From Acanthaster planci (Eukaryota; Echinodermata; Asteroidea; Valvatida; Acanthasteridae): a DNA stretch of 64,000 nucleotides. The translations under genes were made by a program, and so were the position numbers. The notes beneath the pieces were generated by a model that ran no database searches, had not been told where the DNA came from, and saw only the letters and a program-made list of their open reading frames with translations. Positions 11,001 to 23,134 of the stretch are shown here, piece after piece (the stretch's first letter is position 1; every line of letters starts with the position of its first letter). Location: the NCBI RefSeq assembly GCF_001949145.1, contig NW_019091444.1:59684-123683 (forward strand). The letters are read 5' to 3'.

Positions 11001-12713
11001 CCTTCTGCCGAGAGCCAACGGAATAATCAAGAGTACATTCTGACCAGATCCTTAGAATTGTTATTATTTTTTTAATTGTTTTACTCCAAAATTCAAAAAG
11101 ATGTGTGTTCTTGCTTCCCGAACCAGAATCCAAGTTTCGGACGCAGCCCTCTCTTCAAGTACCTCGTGAACGTACCCGCGCGCTGTCAGTGTGTTCCACT
11201 CGTTGGTTTCCCCAACACTTGTACCAAAAAAGATAGTATAGCGCCGCCGCGCGGCGTTATACTATCTGTGCTTGTACTACGTAATGATTCGCTTGCCTTA
11301 TTTGTTCGTTTTGCTTTTTTCTCTCATCCGCCTACCTGTTCCGTTTCTTGTAGGGTAATCTGATGGGTATTTGAAGCTGAAAAAAGACAAGACAACACAA
11401 TAAACCTTTCGCAATACATCATAGGATTGGACTTTTTAGCGATCAAACCCTCCTATTCACTGTTTGTATTTGAAATTGAAATAGAGTTGTTCAAAGAAGG
11501 TAGTACTTGCCAGTCAAAATCAAAATTCTAACCTTGACCAATCACGTTACTTTGTGGTTCATAGTTACTAGAGCCCTTTTAGGGCATTTACTTTTCAATC
11601 AAGCTTTTATTATATGGTTTAGCTCAAGCCAATCCCTTTTTTTTAAAATTTACAATTCCATCTTTCTCATGCTTATTTTTTCTCGAAGAATGATTCCCCT
11701 GGTCATGTTTTTTACCATTGTGCAACGCATAACTTTATATGATGCAAGATATGCTGCAAAGGGGGGCCCCCTCTATTGTGTCTTCTTTTGTGTTAGTGGA
11801 ATCGTTGGAATTTCTTGCAGATATCTGAGGGGGGTGCAATAGGCACATGCAGTAGCCACAGCTTGTGCATAACATTAGGAGGGTTCCCCTTATACCGCAT
11901 ACCGTGCCGGGTATCCATAACTTGGAAGCTGGTAGATGAACAACTTTCCTGTTCCTAAGGTGTGCCTACAAGGTCGACAGCATGATGACTTCATTAAATT
12001 TCATACTGCAATAAAGTTGTTTAACGATCTTTCATTCTTCCAAAGTTGCTGAAAAATCAATCCTGAGACGTTTCCTCTTGATTTGCCCATTAAATGATAT
12101 ATTAATGTACATTTCCAAATTGCTTGAACTCAGGGTGCAAGACATCCTGTGCGATGCGATTTTTTGCGCGAACGTACGCGTTCATTGAACCGTGCAGCGA
12201 AGCCGGTGTTCGCCCTGTTATAAACAATGACACGAGGCACGTCTTGTTTTTGAAATCTTGCATTGATCTTTTCACAAACAAAATTTACTTATTATGTACT
12301 AACGCATGCGCACAAATTACCATAATTCCACGTGTATAGCCCCCTTGTGTAAGGGTATGCATCTCCAAGCCCATGATGCACTTAAAACCCCCCAGAAAAT
12401 GCCGTTCTGAGTGCTGTTCTCTCCTTGGGGTGCCTCAACAAATCCGTAGGCAGATAAACTGTTCAGAATAGTAGGAGATTAGCAAAAGTGTACGTAAATG
12501 ACCCCTGTTACTGCGACTTGAACGCTGACAGGCCCGTCTGAATTGACACATACAGTATTTAATGTACCAATGAAAAAAGTCAGTAGAATGTTACCGTCCC
12601 ATTGGTACGCACATCATAAGAATAAGCGAATGTTAAAGCTGACGGTATTACAGAATAACTACACCCGTCTATTCCTCACCAGAATTATTTAATCTTCCCG
12701 GTGTACAGCCCAT
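5080..12713 (-). CDS. Acylated PDZ-domain protein, tandem copy 1 (412 aa, eight exons)
   Basis: Exons in transcript order: 12713-12680, 11376-11336, 10646-10510, 9614-9509, 8181-8115, 7358-7164, 6308-6157, 5586-5080. All have GT-AG introns, with phases 1,0,2,0,1,1,0. The total is 1239 nt with stop. The start MGCTPGRL fits the N-myristoylation pattern with Cys3 for palmitoylation, so a membrane-bound cytosolic location is likely. Exons 3-4 encode a PDZ domain: a LTRVRADGLAFKAGL strand/helix, then DDQLIGINGKTIEKYSLQYV. Copies 2 and 3 have GDQL where this copy has DDQL. Exons 5-7 encode the conserved tail region (WSFFELS, VNAFDIYLPDEKLYLGIDD, TFYRYNYDGGDSSQGNVVAY). The last exon begins WSFPPDPRLWYEK and stays open for 168 codons, against 36-37 codons in the other copies, so the extra C-terminus is uncertain. 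I do not recognise the family. Confidence 0.72.
7733..7895. mobile_element. Palindromic MITE, family 1, in intron 5 of PDZ copy 1
   Basis: Both arms read (inward) GCGAATCACAA/TGCGCCTCCAA/TTGCAACGCGTTGG/CAATCACA. Relatives are at 36393-36553 and 60200-60399, with a fragment near 15880-15965. There is no coding capacity. Confidence 0.75.
8690..8975 (+). repeat. Degenerate GGCACCATAGG minisatellite-like stretch
   Basis: Words such as AGCACCATAGG, GGTACCATAGGG, GGCACAATAGGCC, GGCACCATAGG and GTGCCATAGGTCC recur at irregular spacing through about 280 bp of PDZ copy 1 intron 4. It is absent from copies 2 and 3. Confidence 0.5.
11231..11267. other. Strong 16-bp hairpin in PDZ copy 1 intron 2
   Basis: AGATAGTATAGCGCCG pairs with CGGCGTTATACTATCT around a five-base loop, with a single G/T wobble. 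It lies about 70 bases past the exon 2 donor on the gene strand. Confidence 0.6.
11745..11935 (+). repeat. Dispersed repeat, partner of 62425-62620
   Basis: ATATGATGCAAGATATGCTGCAAAGG, CTATTGTGTCTTCTTTTGTGTT and TATCTGAGGGGGG appear in reverse complement within patatin intron 6. It sits between exons 1 and 2 of PDZ copy 1. Confidence 0.65.
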
Positions 12714-14736
12714 GGTGATGGTACAGTCGTTTCTGCGCTCGAAGGATGAAAATCTGTCTGAAACCACATGATATAAATAAATAAATCCTTAAAAGGTCGA
12801 AGCAAGTTTGACCTATAAGTGTATGTTCTTTTTTAATACATCAACATTTTGATAGTAAATTGAAGTTCTTTTCAAGCGGAGTCGAAGTGCACCCTTGCCG
12901 GCAGAGATTCATGGACACCCTGAGGGGACTTTTTCAACTGAGCGCATGCACGCTTTCAGCGCACACAATCAGAAAGAAATGCCGCACGTCCCCCACCAAC
13001 GGCGCAAAAAATGTCTGTGCCATAGATATAGCTTACCCTAGGTGTCAACGGCGCGGTGAGATCGACATATATCACCCAAAATGGGCCAACTTGGCAAAGA
13101 TGTTTTTTGCAATCCTCACCCAAGGCAAACACGACAAGCCTGTAAACTCCAGGTTGTTTTTGTTTGGGCGAGCAGCCGGTGGACAGCAAGACAGCGAAAC
13201 TTAATACCATGTGACAAATCAAGATCCAGAATTTGTGGTTGGGTGTTATAGAATAAATTATCTATATGCTGTGTGCGCACGCGCTGAGCTCCAATCGAAG
13301 GACTGTTGTAAAACAAAAAGGGATAAGGTTGCCGAAATTTCACTGCAAGCCATTTTCAATACGCCAGTGCACTGACAAAATCACCCCTCACGAGCAAGTT
13401 TCCCAGGACAGGCTTACCGGTACACCTTTTCTACCAAACATGACATGAACTGAATGACCTTGAAAATATCATTAATGTTGACTTACCTGTTGAAAATCCT
13501 CGATATTTGCAGTAATTAAGGGTTATGTGAATGACTTTAATTAAAGCATGAATAATTACTTCTGCGAGTGAGGAAGCTCTGAAGCAGAATTTTTGAACAG
13601 CATGTCAAAAGAGTAATTTTTCCGGATTGTTTGATAAACATTTGACTGTTGTCAATGGCACTGACTTGTAAGATATGCATATTCATGTTAACGCAGACGA
13701 ATTGGATCCGGGGTCAACAGGGTTCGTGAACAAGCAATAAGTCAAGGTAGGTAATAATGTCATTTTATGACAGCTGGTATCCGACATCTTTTGTACTTGT
13801 TTCTCCATAGCAAATAACAAATTGTAAATATAGGCCTACTATCGGGTCATTTACCGCTGCAGTCTGATCCCATATGACAAAGCAATAACCCAGGAAAACC
13901 TTTTCAAATTCATTGGTTTCCCGTGGCGCGCAACTCATTGTTGTCAGAACTGGAGATATTTACAGCTTGCAAAGAAGTGCAGCGCAGACTTGCATGATCT
14001 AATAATCCCGCTGCAAACGTGAACGTGAATGAGTATTGACGAGAATATAATATCAAATCAGTGCTCTGAAATATGTGATTGCCGAGCTTTCGGTAACTGA
14101 GTACCTTCTTCAGGGCAAGCAGTTTCAGTTCAGTTCACTTCAGTGTGAACTGAATCTGCTTTCCCTGAAGAAGGTACTACCGAAAGCTCGGCAATCACAT
14201 ATTAGAGAGCACTGATTTGATATTATATTCTCGTCGATATTCTGATCACGGTGTCACGCAGCCCTTCCATATTTACGTGAATGCGTATTGTTTAGTTCTA
14301 CGGGTGTTTTCAGACCATAGAAGGCTACGTTGAATAGCAGCTTACCTTTCGAGAGCACTAGACGCGCCGGAGAAAAAAGACTGGTTTTTGTCGAACTGAA
14401 TACTGAAATGATGCTTGCCTCGAAGCACGGTGGACAGAATCTGCCGCCCTAACAATTGCTGTTGCGGCTGCGCAGATTTCAACTAAAAAAACCCCGTAGT
14501 ACACACACTTGCAACAATTTTCATCCCGCCCAAACTTCATCTTGAAATGAAGTTTGCCTACTGCCTCGTCCTCCCCAATCCCCGATTTCAAACGACAGTA
14601 ATGTTGATTTTTTTCCCCCGATATGAACCACCCTTGCATTTGAGACGAAAGTATAACTTCATTGCTCTGACTTGGGAAAACTATGGGGGATAAGAAACCA
14701 CCCTTGACTCGGTTTGGGATGGTTTGCTACTACCGG
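12714..14736. other. Upstream region of PDZ copy 1 and copy 1/2 junction
   Basis: No gene is visible. It holds the hairpin element at 14037-14240 and a stretch at 14440-14700 shared with 24470-24750. Frames at 12860-13222 overlap each other on both strands and have no family resemblance. Confidence 0.5.
14037..14240. mobile_element. Near-perfect hairpin element
   Basis: The left arm GACGAGAATATAATATCAAA...TGTGATTGCCGAGCTTTCGG...CCTTCTTCAGGG is repeated inverted on the right with few changes. A short centre is built on TTCAGTTCAGTTCACTTCAG. It is a foldback element between duplication copies 1 and 2, and no frame is evident. Confidence 0.8.
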
Positions 14737-14937
14737 GGATAACTACCAGGGTGCTAGAGGGATTACAAGGCCAAGGACGTAGGTGTCAGGAAATGCTTGG
14801 AGGCGGTTGGAGTGGTAGCTGGCGACTCCAGGGATTCACTCAACCGATCTCGTTTCCTTCCTATGTCCATTGCAGACTTCGTCAACAATCACTTACCAGA
14901 CTGGTACCATCATTACAAAAAGTACAACACATCCGAG
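14737..14937 (+). pseudogene. C1GALT1 remnant in duplication copy 2
   Basis: This repeats the end of the large C1GALT1 exon (compare 3421-3619). It reads KDVGVRKCLEAVGVVAGDSRDSLNRSRF and onward to the conserved donor GAG|gtaaat. The match starts abruptly near GGGGATAACTACC. The first 25 bases differ by a net two-base length change, so the upstream frame is broken. No copy of the last exon follows in 14938-16160, although flanking intron sequence is shared. It cannot make an enzyme: the DDD motif and the C-terminus are absent. Confidence 0.85.
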
Positions 14938-15879
14938 GTAAATGGTAACGTATAACATACATGACTTGCAGCCTTTATTAACAAAAATATTTTAAGCATA
15001 TGAAAATACTGCATTTTCACCTTCGACGAAGCCAGTAAATGCTAATAGTCCAGTAGAAACCCTTAGTTCCATTTCTTATACTTTCATGAATGCAGAACCT
15101 AGACTTTAATTAAGACGTTGCACCTTTTCCCAAACTCCTAGCGCTATATGTTTTCATGTTTTCCTCGCCTTTTACACAGTTGCAGCAGCAGCGACAATAA
15201 TACATTATAACGTCTGTGTTTTTCACAAGAAGAGACATGCATGGAGTTTGAAGAAAAACGTCTCGAAATAACGTCTAAAGAGGTAAAGTTTCTCTCGTTC
15301 TAAAACTGCAAAAGAAATAGTAACTTTCAACAACGTTATGCAGTTAAAACCCTCAAATACAATGGAACTCATAATTATATCAAGCACAGTGATCAGTTAG
15401 AGCCGCGATAAGTACGTGTACTGTGCCCACTTGTTCGTGAAAACGTAAATCCACGCGTTTCTGTATTCAACACCACTCTGTTCAATGACAATTTTGATAG
15501 AGAAGCATGCAGGTTTGTGAAGCTAATAACAGTGTTGTGCTAGTCGGTCTATTCCTAAACACGGAAATCTCGGCTGACCCATCTTCGGCCATTCCAAGAA
15601 GTATGTTTTGTAAGTCTACTCTGAAGGGGTAGTCAGATTTGCTTCCTTCGAAAAAAAACCGCAAAATGCAGTTATGGCCGTCTCTACCCCGGACGACATG
15701 AATGCAAGTTTGATGTTGATAAAGTAGTTTGCTTGTGGGAGCAGAAGCGCCAGTTTTGCAGCTGAAGAAGTACATTGTTCACTGGTGCCACTTTCCAGGA
15801 TTCCCTTCAGAGACTGACCTATTTGCTCCGACTTTCTAAGGTTGCATCTGAATCAGTTGTCCAGAGCTAGGTCTAGGTC

Positions 15880-15965
15880 TTCGCGTCCGGATGGGTCAAC
15901 CCATTCAAACGCGCATTGCGTACAGTGGCCACTGCGTTGCAAACTCTTGGCGGCGCACTTTTGGG
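15880..15965. mobile_element. Partial family 1 MITE
   Basis: It shares GGGTCAACCCATTCAAACGC and CACTGCGTTGCAAACTCTTGG.GGCGCAC with the other copies, but has only one arm. Confidence 0.6.
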
Positions 15966-16311
15966 AAATTTCTCGTATAATACAACTAAACTTCAGAGAA
16001 ATAAAGCGCACATAAAAAATAAAGCTGGTCGATTCACCGTTTTTACGTGTCGCCCATCGTTAATTGAAAATAAACCGTAAATTTACCGGAAACTGGCCGG
16101 CGGCCACGAGTACGACTGTGCAGGCAAGAAAGGGTAAGTTAAAATGTTCCCTTAAAATTTCCATTTTTAAAAATTGTTTTCCATTTTGACTTCGCAATTA
16201 TGGTGAGCGTTACAGAGCGTACACTTCACGGAAAATAGTTGACACCTATGCATGGCTGCCCGCGATGATTTCCTATAAATGTACGGGATACCTTTCAGAG
16301 AGCAATAAAAA

Positions 16312-16689
16312 TTATTTTGTTTCAAATAAATAAGATGGATACAAATGTCGATGCCGCAGTTGAGGCAAGTGACAAATAACCCCACTGTGCTCTTGTGAGC
16401 ACAACTTTCCAATTACTGCTCCAGAACGCTTGGGCCAATATGAAAAATAAAAATCTGCAAGCAAGATGGCCATTCCAATCATAAGATTGCCTAACCAACT
16501 TCTTTGAGAACGCGTACCCATCAAAAAGACATTGAATGATAGCACATAAGCGGCTATCTTGTCAACAAGACCTATTAATTCGAGTGGAATAGCTGCCAAA
16601 ATGAATAAACAACATTGGTGTGTTTGGTTGTATCGAGAGCGAACTTCAATGCAAATGGTAACTATAGTTACAAAATCATTAGAAGCCAT
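16312..16689 (-). other. Open frame with hydrophobic segments, probably not a gene
   Basis: The 125-codon frame has two or three hydrophobic stretches (CCLFILAAIPLELIGLVDKI; GNLMIGMAILLADFYFSYW). Homologous DNA in copies 1 (about 4471-4740) and 3 (about 29880-30090) does not keep the frame and shows indels not in multiples of three. This argues against coding. Confidence 0.15.
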
Positions 16690-17470
16690 TACAATTTTTT
16701 TTAACTTGGGGAGTAAATAGTAATCATAATGGAGTACCTTATATGATCAGTTACTACAAATTAACGGATTGACATTACTGCAGTGTAAATACTAATTCTA
16801 GTTGTGCATAGGAAAAGTGGCGTGTATTAAGGTGGCGCAGACCACAAGTGTGATCGCTTTTACAGAGAGCATTCGGCTATATATGGCTTTGAATTTATTA
16901 AAACACAGAGGAATTCTGATCCACTGTTTCCTCTTCGAGCCTCATTAGGAAACCGTTTTGAGGATGCCACGGAGGCTTTAGGTATAAAACTAAGTAGAGG
17001 ATGCTTCTCCAGTTGTCTTCCTAGGGATACGGTCGAGCTCTTGTGGCAAGACGTTCACCAGAATGGCTTCCTGGGACAATATCGCTGCATTGTTTTCCGG
17101 ATCTCTAGCCAAGTACCAGCCTTATTTTAAAGACACGAAGGAAAGAGTGATCACTAAGGCGCTGCAAAACGCCCGAAACATTAGGGTGGAACCAAGGACA
17201 CAAATGCTACGACACTACCCCCCCATCAATCCAGTGCTGTTGCTTGGATACAAAATGGATGTATGCACCTGATGTGCTTCTACGAATGGGTACCAAAAAG
17301 TAAAAAACGTCATTGCCCATTGCAACCATATTGTGTTCATAGTTTGGAGAATATTGGATCACTGCGATCACTGTCGCAAACATCTTGCTTATTTAGCCTA
17401 AAAGACGGTGGCAAACTGATGCACCATTGGAGACAAATACTCGTATTCATATCGGACAGATTCGCGGAGT

Positions 17471-20400
17471 TTAATAGGACAATTTACCCTGTTGTGTCAT
17501 GCTTTGCAGTGTACGTCCTATCGGGTCTCCGGTAGTATCTAATTTTTCGTACCACAGACGGGGATCAGGTGGAAATGACAACTGCGTCACCATCGAAGAA
17601 GGAAAATCCTGTCAGTAAGAGGGGAAGAGTGGTGTAGTATTACGTGCAAATCCAGAAGTCTATTTTAGTAGGGCGGTAGGGATAAACAGAATAAATAAAT
17701 ATCTAGAATCGCCTCTTTTAATGGTAAGCATGTTGGCCGATCCGCCGATGCTTAGAAGAGAATTCGTAGAAAAACGCTACGTAACACAGTGCCTCAAGAT
17801 TACTGAATACATAATATTAATACATACTATGCAAAATATAAAGCCATAGATATGCCATTCTTATGTAATATTCTGCATAAATCTGATACACATTAAGATG
17901 TACGTCTTTATCATGAACATCGCCCTCTATAGGCCCATAGTGTATAATGTAGTTTCCCTCCCACTTTTCAACTTTCCATGGACAGGCACGTCACCCCCAC
18001 CTTTCCACACCCCCTATCCCCATCCCCCAAATTTCCAACACGGATTTATACACCACTGCTGAATACCCAACGATCGGATAACGTCCTAGACTATGAGGCG
18101 CCGCTCCAAAGTCTCCCTTTGCATCCTGCGTCTTTTCGTGCGCCAGTCTACTAACCTCTACGAAAAGCTCAGGTGCTGAAGTGCCGTTCGTTGTGGCTGG
18201 TGTATTTTTAATGTCAGTCGGCGGTGGCTTGAAGTTCTGTTGCGTGTAGGCTACGACGTTGCCCTGGGACGAGTCGCCGCCTTCATAGTTGTATCTGTAA
18301 AACGTGCCTGCGACGAGGAATCACACAGATGGGGGTAACTCATTCCCCAATCGAATCCCTTCACCTTACTGTTGCTACCTCCTGTTGATATGCACCCAGT
18401 TGCGACTAGCCACTTCATTTAGCGTCATCACTTCATTAAGAAACGTATTATAAATCTCATTCTCCCCCTATAAGTATAGGCAAATTCCATCTGGATAGGA
18501 CAGAGTCTGAATCACAGTTTCTGTTCCATTGCGTGCACAAAATGTGTAAAAGCATTGCACGATTACACGATGATTATTTTGTGAAGTGGTAGCTACAAAT
18601 TGCTCATATGTCACTTCACTATGCATGGTTTACATGGTAAATGAAATCAATTTGTAAACATTGCTTTCATTCTTATCTTTAAGTTGCCAAAAAAGTTAAC
18701 CTCATTTAATTCAAAATGGCCGACTCTGAATGAGGTTAAACTTGTCAAAATGTTCACCAACAGTCTTTGCGTGAGTCCAACAGTCTTTGCCTGAATTTTG
18801 GACTAACGTCTGGTGTCGAGAGCAGTCGGATCGCTAGTATTTGCCCGGCTCCGTGTATGTTTTCTCAGCGGTACATGAGAGTAGTAGGTCATTTTTTTTA
18901 AAGGCCACGATCGTGACCGGCGCATACGGCCACGAAAGCACCACTTACATTTGTCCCTGTCGTACTGCATAAACGATAGCTTATCGCCGTCAATGCCCAG
19001 ATAGAGATTCTCATCAGGCAAGTAGATGTCGAAAGCGTTCACTGGAGCACCAATCCACGAGACGGCAGCTTCCAAAATCTCCGTGGGTATGGCATCGATG
19101 TCAGTCTCGAGTAATTGTATCACCTGAATTACTGGGTTGCCATCTGAGAGGAAAAAAGAGGGGGAAACCAGTCGTGGTGTGGTTTCAATAGCGGTCGCAT
19201 TTTGACAAAGATCCCTCCCAGGAAGCGATTTGCCCCCGTTGAATTTGAAATTGAGCCAAATTTACAATTGATATGTGATACGAAAGAGGAATAAGAAATG
19301 TATTAATTTCACAATTTCATTTTTGCGTGTGTTCACAACCTGATCGACATCAACTGCTCGGAGAAGTTTCAGTCCTGGAAGCGAAACTATCTGCTGACGT
19401 ATCGGTCATTGAACAAGCATCTGAAGTCTGCCTCCGATAATCAACACACGTACCTCGAATGGAGAGTTCGAAGAACGACCATACGTACTTGGTGGTTCCG
19501 TTGTCGGTTCGCTTCAGCTCCTATTCATAAAACAAGTGACATCATCCTTCTTTAAAAGAAAACTGAGGCAAATTGCAGCCCAATGCATGGAATTGTGTGA
19601 TTGGCAAAGTCAGCTACGAACATTGGAGTATCCAGCCAGCCCTCTGATTTGACATAGGACCCCATTTCCATACTTTCAGGTGAATTGTCAATACGCAGAG
19701 CAACTTTGGGGACATGTTTGGGTGCTTCATGGCAAAGGAGGTCGGCCCGACCCACGATTTCGACTCCCACAAACATTGAAAGTGCCATAATATGCACCAA
19801 GAGTACTCAGGGGAAATTTATGCTGAAGAAAAGGCTTTCTTACCAGTAAGAGTTTTGTCTCGATGTCTTTGCAGAGAAGGTATAAGACGTGCTGAAGACT
19901 GTATTTTTGGATCTTCAGGCCGTTTATTCCGATGAGCTGGTCGCCTCGCCTAGAAAATGAGTTTAATGGATTTAGATTTTATTGACAGGGACCAGAAACG
20001 GTCATATTTCAGCTTTGGTCATTTGTTGGACGTTTTCTTGTCTCCGATTGAGCCCATGTCATGATCTATTCGTCTTTGTAACGTCATTATCTATTCCTGC
20101 GGAACGAGAACCGATAATTGGAGTTCATCGCGGGATCAAAGAGACGTCAAATAAGCAGACGGCCTTTCTGTCCTCTCCAAAATTATTGAATAACGTTTCC
20201 CTGCACTTTGTTGGTTAAACGGATGTAACGGACAAAAACGAATGCGTCCTTGTAGAATGTGAAAGGTGAGGATAGCATGTTGTCGGAAACTACCTGGTTG
20301 TTACTTTGACGTCAGAAACATGTTTGTGGTTCGAGGTTGCAAAAACTCATCCCCTCCTAGCAAGTTTGATCAAAAAAATATGGTTCGGAAAATGGTTGGA

Positions 20401-23134
20401 CCAGTCTAGATAGAAAGATAGAAAGATAGAAAAAGATAGAAAGCCCGTTGGCCATTCTGAGCTTTACACATGAGTGAAGGTTCTAGCTAGTTCTGGATAC
20501 TTCCACTGGAATGTGCGGAGGAAACCCGTTCCTTCAAACTCCCAACATTGGAAACTTGGAAGGGTAATAATGGATAATTATGACCTCACGGTGTAATGCA
20601 GGGAACCAGGTCAACGACTCGCTGTGATAGCGCCTTGACATACTTCGACCAAAGCTGTTTGCACTTCCAGTACTTCACTATTATACGTCACAGCGACTAG
20701 TACATGTATAGGAAATCGTAGTTTTGCCAGTCTTTCTGACAACTGTGGAACTCAAACTGTTTGAATTACATTTCATTCATTCACGTTTTTATTCCAGAGG
20801 CGGGTCTAGAGTGTCCACAGTGAAAGGAGTTGCTGAGCCCAAACTCAGATTGATCGGAAACGATGTGTGTAGAATTGGAAAGCGATGCCGTCATACCGAT
20901 CCAACCACAAAGCGAACATTGCAAACCGGCGCACATTGTTTCAAGTGGGCTATATCTACGGAATCCACTGCGAAACACAATTTATATCAGTTATGATTAC
21001 CTCAATCCCGCCTTGCTGGCCAGTCCATTTGCTGTCACATTGGTCAGGACGTAAGGCCACACGGTATCTGCAATCCAAGCTTGGAAGGGTACCGCGTCGC
21101 CAGACCCGCTAGGGTTTTCCAGACGTATCTCTTCCTCTAGCACCTGTGCAAGAAGTGGCTATGTCGTGGACTTTATTAACGAGACGAACATTTGGGATTG
21201 GCTCTCCAACCCCCCCCCCTTTTGACCGAACCTCTGACCCTGGAAAAAGTGATATTTTTTTGTAATCACAGTACAGCCTCTCTCTTAAAAAAAGGCCAAT
21301 ATCTGCATAATTTGATCAAGAGCCAGTTACCGGAATACCTGGAGTATCATTATTAGCGACAAAATCCCAGGAAGGATTTTTTTCGACAATGTTTTTCGTC
21401 AGCACCAAAGCGTGGCATTTTTTATTTAATTGATATGTAGAAAAAAACGCATTGTCTTCTGCATTACAAAATTGGTCCATTACTCACAGGTATAGCTCTG
21501 GCGACATTGGACGATTACATTTCATTGGCATGGGTCTTATCTGATCCGATCCATGTGGATGCCACACTGAACGCATGTAGTACTAGTAATGTCACATGGT
21601 AAATATTCCAACTATGTCACAGGTGGATTTTTGTGTTATACGAGGTCATAGTCCTCCAGCATGGGGACGACATGCGTGATCAAGTTCGATCAGTGACTGT
21701 TTATTGCCAACCACTGCTCAATTTTGCCTGGCACCCATGCAGTATATACTTTGAGCGTTAAGTTAGCGGCACCCGCCCGTGTGGCTGGTAAATTTAACCA
21801 AACTCAAGAAGCCCTGCTTGCGAGGATCTGGCTGCAGCCGCCACTGTCGGACATGGGCGTCTGTATGTAGAGTTTTTCCAGCCGTAGCCGCTAGCCAGTG
21901 ACTTCCAAAGGTTCACGTGTTATTGCTGGCCTCAGCCAGACACGTTTGGCCTTAGCCCTTAACCGAGGTGTTCGACAGATCCTGGATCCCTCCTGGTACC
22001 CTACTACGTGTGTATCATTTGTAACTAAGCCTACATGTATAATCATTATTCACTTGCCTTCGTTCCACTTCTTCCTTCTTGCCGTTCCATCTTCTGTTGA
22101 GCGGACTGGGGATCGTTAGAGGCTGAATAAAAAGACAAGGCAGATACAACCTTTTCGACATTCGCAATGCATCACGGGATTTGGATTATAAACAAGAAGT
22201 GTAATTTACCCACAACATCCTATGGCGTGTCGGCAAAACATTAATCGGTTTCCACTGCACGACACGATCGCTCTAAGCCTCCTCTTTTTGCACGGTGTTT
22301 GCATTGCAGATTTGAAGTAAAGTTATTCCCCAAATTGACAAGAAAGGGAAGGCTTGGGGAATCCAACCAGGAATATCCATGAAGGTTAGCGAGTTAGAAC
22401 TGGCCAATCAAAACCAAGACTTACAGCTTATTCGTCTGGCATTGTCCAATCACAACCCTGGTGCCCTTTGAAGGAGATATTCAACGGCTATTTCTCCCCT
22501 GTTAAGGATTGCTTGTCATTCAGTACCCCATGATGCAACAACAATATCAGAAAGGTTTATTACACCTAAGCGCCGGGGGCATGCGCAAACATGCCATGTA
22601 CAAACACCAACCCCCCCCCCAAAAAAAAAACCACAAAAAACCAAAAAAACCCCAAAACAAAACAAAAACGAAAACCAAAAAACCCAAAAAAGAAACAAAA
22701 GAAAGTTTTACTGTTCAGATGTGGCTTCAGTATATTTCTTGTTTACTGGCCCAAGATTATTACTGACCTGCTCAGCCAGACACATTCCACCCGCGTTTTG
22801 TTTGGCTCAGCAAGTAGCGCTGAAACAGTCACGTTCTTTTCAGAGGGCGCCTCAACAATGTCAAAGGCATTCCTCGACGTACTAGCTGTTCAGAATAACC
22901 GCCCACGGCGGTTCTTGAACAATAACTGATCCGCAACAATGTAAAACGATTCGTTTCTGCGATTGCAAAATGACCCGACTGGCCCGTCAGCGACAAAAGC
23001 CAGTAGAAAACTTGCAGTTTTACTGGTACTCGTTTCACACGGACATGCGAACATTTATCTGGACATTGCCACGGAATAACCAGACCCATCGAGTCCTCAC
23101 CATCATCATCTGGCTTTGTCGCTGCACAGCCCAT
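17471..23134 (-). CDS. Acylated PDZ-domain protein, tandem copy 2 (290 aa, eight exons)
   Basis: Exons in transcript order: 23134-23101, 22122-22058, 21143-21001, 19949-19844, 19520-19454, 19143-18949, 18307-18156, 17581-17471. They sum to 873 nt, and every junction keeps frame. Exon 2 ends AAG|gcaagt, a GC donor; the rest are GT-AG. Residues 1-8 (MGCAATKP) match the myristoylation motif with Cys3. Residues about 34-120 form one PDZ domain. GDQLIGINGLKIQKYSLQHV is the typical core, but the carboxylate-binding GLGF loop is replaced by a GSGDAVPF segment. Residues about 117-254 are the unassigned region, with LYLGIDGDKLSFMQYD followed by CTFYRYNYEGG. A Pro/Thr-rich linker (KPPPTDIKNTPATTNGT) leads to the terminal LSFPPDPRLWYEK exon. 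Copy 2 is closer to copy 3 than to copy 1. An adaptor role at a membrane is inference only. Confidence 0.78.
20408..20443 (+). repeat. ATAGAAAG microsatellite
   Basis: About four units of AGATAGAA/AGATAGAAA lie in intron 3 of PDZ copy 2. Confidence 0.7.
22606..22700 (+). repeat. C then A-rich low-complexity tract
   Basis: A run of about ten C leads into CAAAA/CCAAAA units for about 90 bp. Open frames across it are low-complexity artefacts. Confidence 0.85.

Larger units (their letters stand above)
2955..14650. repeat. Tandem segmental duplication, copy 1
   Basis: This copy holds the usable C1GALT1 3' end and PDZ copy 1. Its right end, around 14440-14700 (CGTCCTCCCCAATCCCCGATTTCAA, CACCCTTGCATT), matches 24470-24750 in copy 2, so homology extends well upstream of the PDZ first exon. 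I saw no MINDY3 remnant in it. Confidence 0.75.

Noticed and set aside
12661-12713. Apparent in-frame TAG in PDZ copy 1 exon 1, suggesting a pseudogene
   Set aside because: If the donor were placed later (after CGATGG/CGATGA as first tried in copies 2 and 3), copy 1 would hit TAG. All three copies share a better donor G|gtgagg earlier (after 12680, 23101 and 35538). It gives phase 1 and removes the stop.
22509-22929. Pro/Lys-rich frames on both strands
   Set aside because: They are translations of a C/A low-complexity tract.
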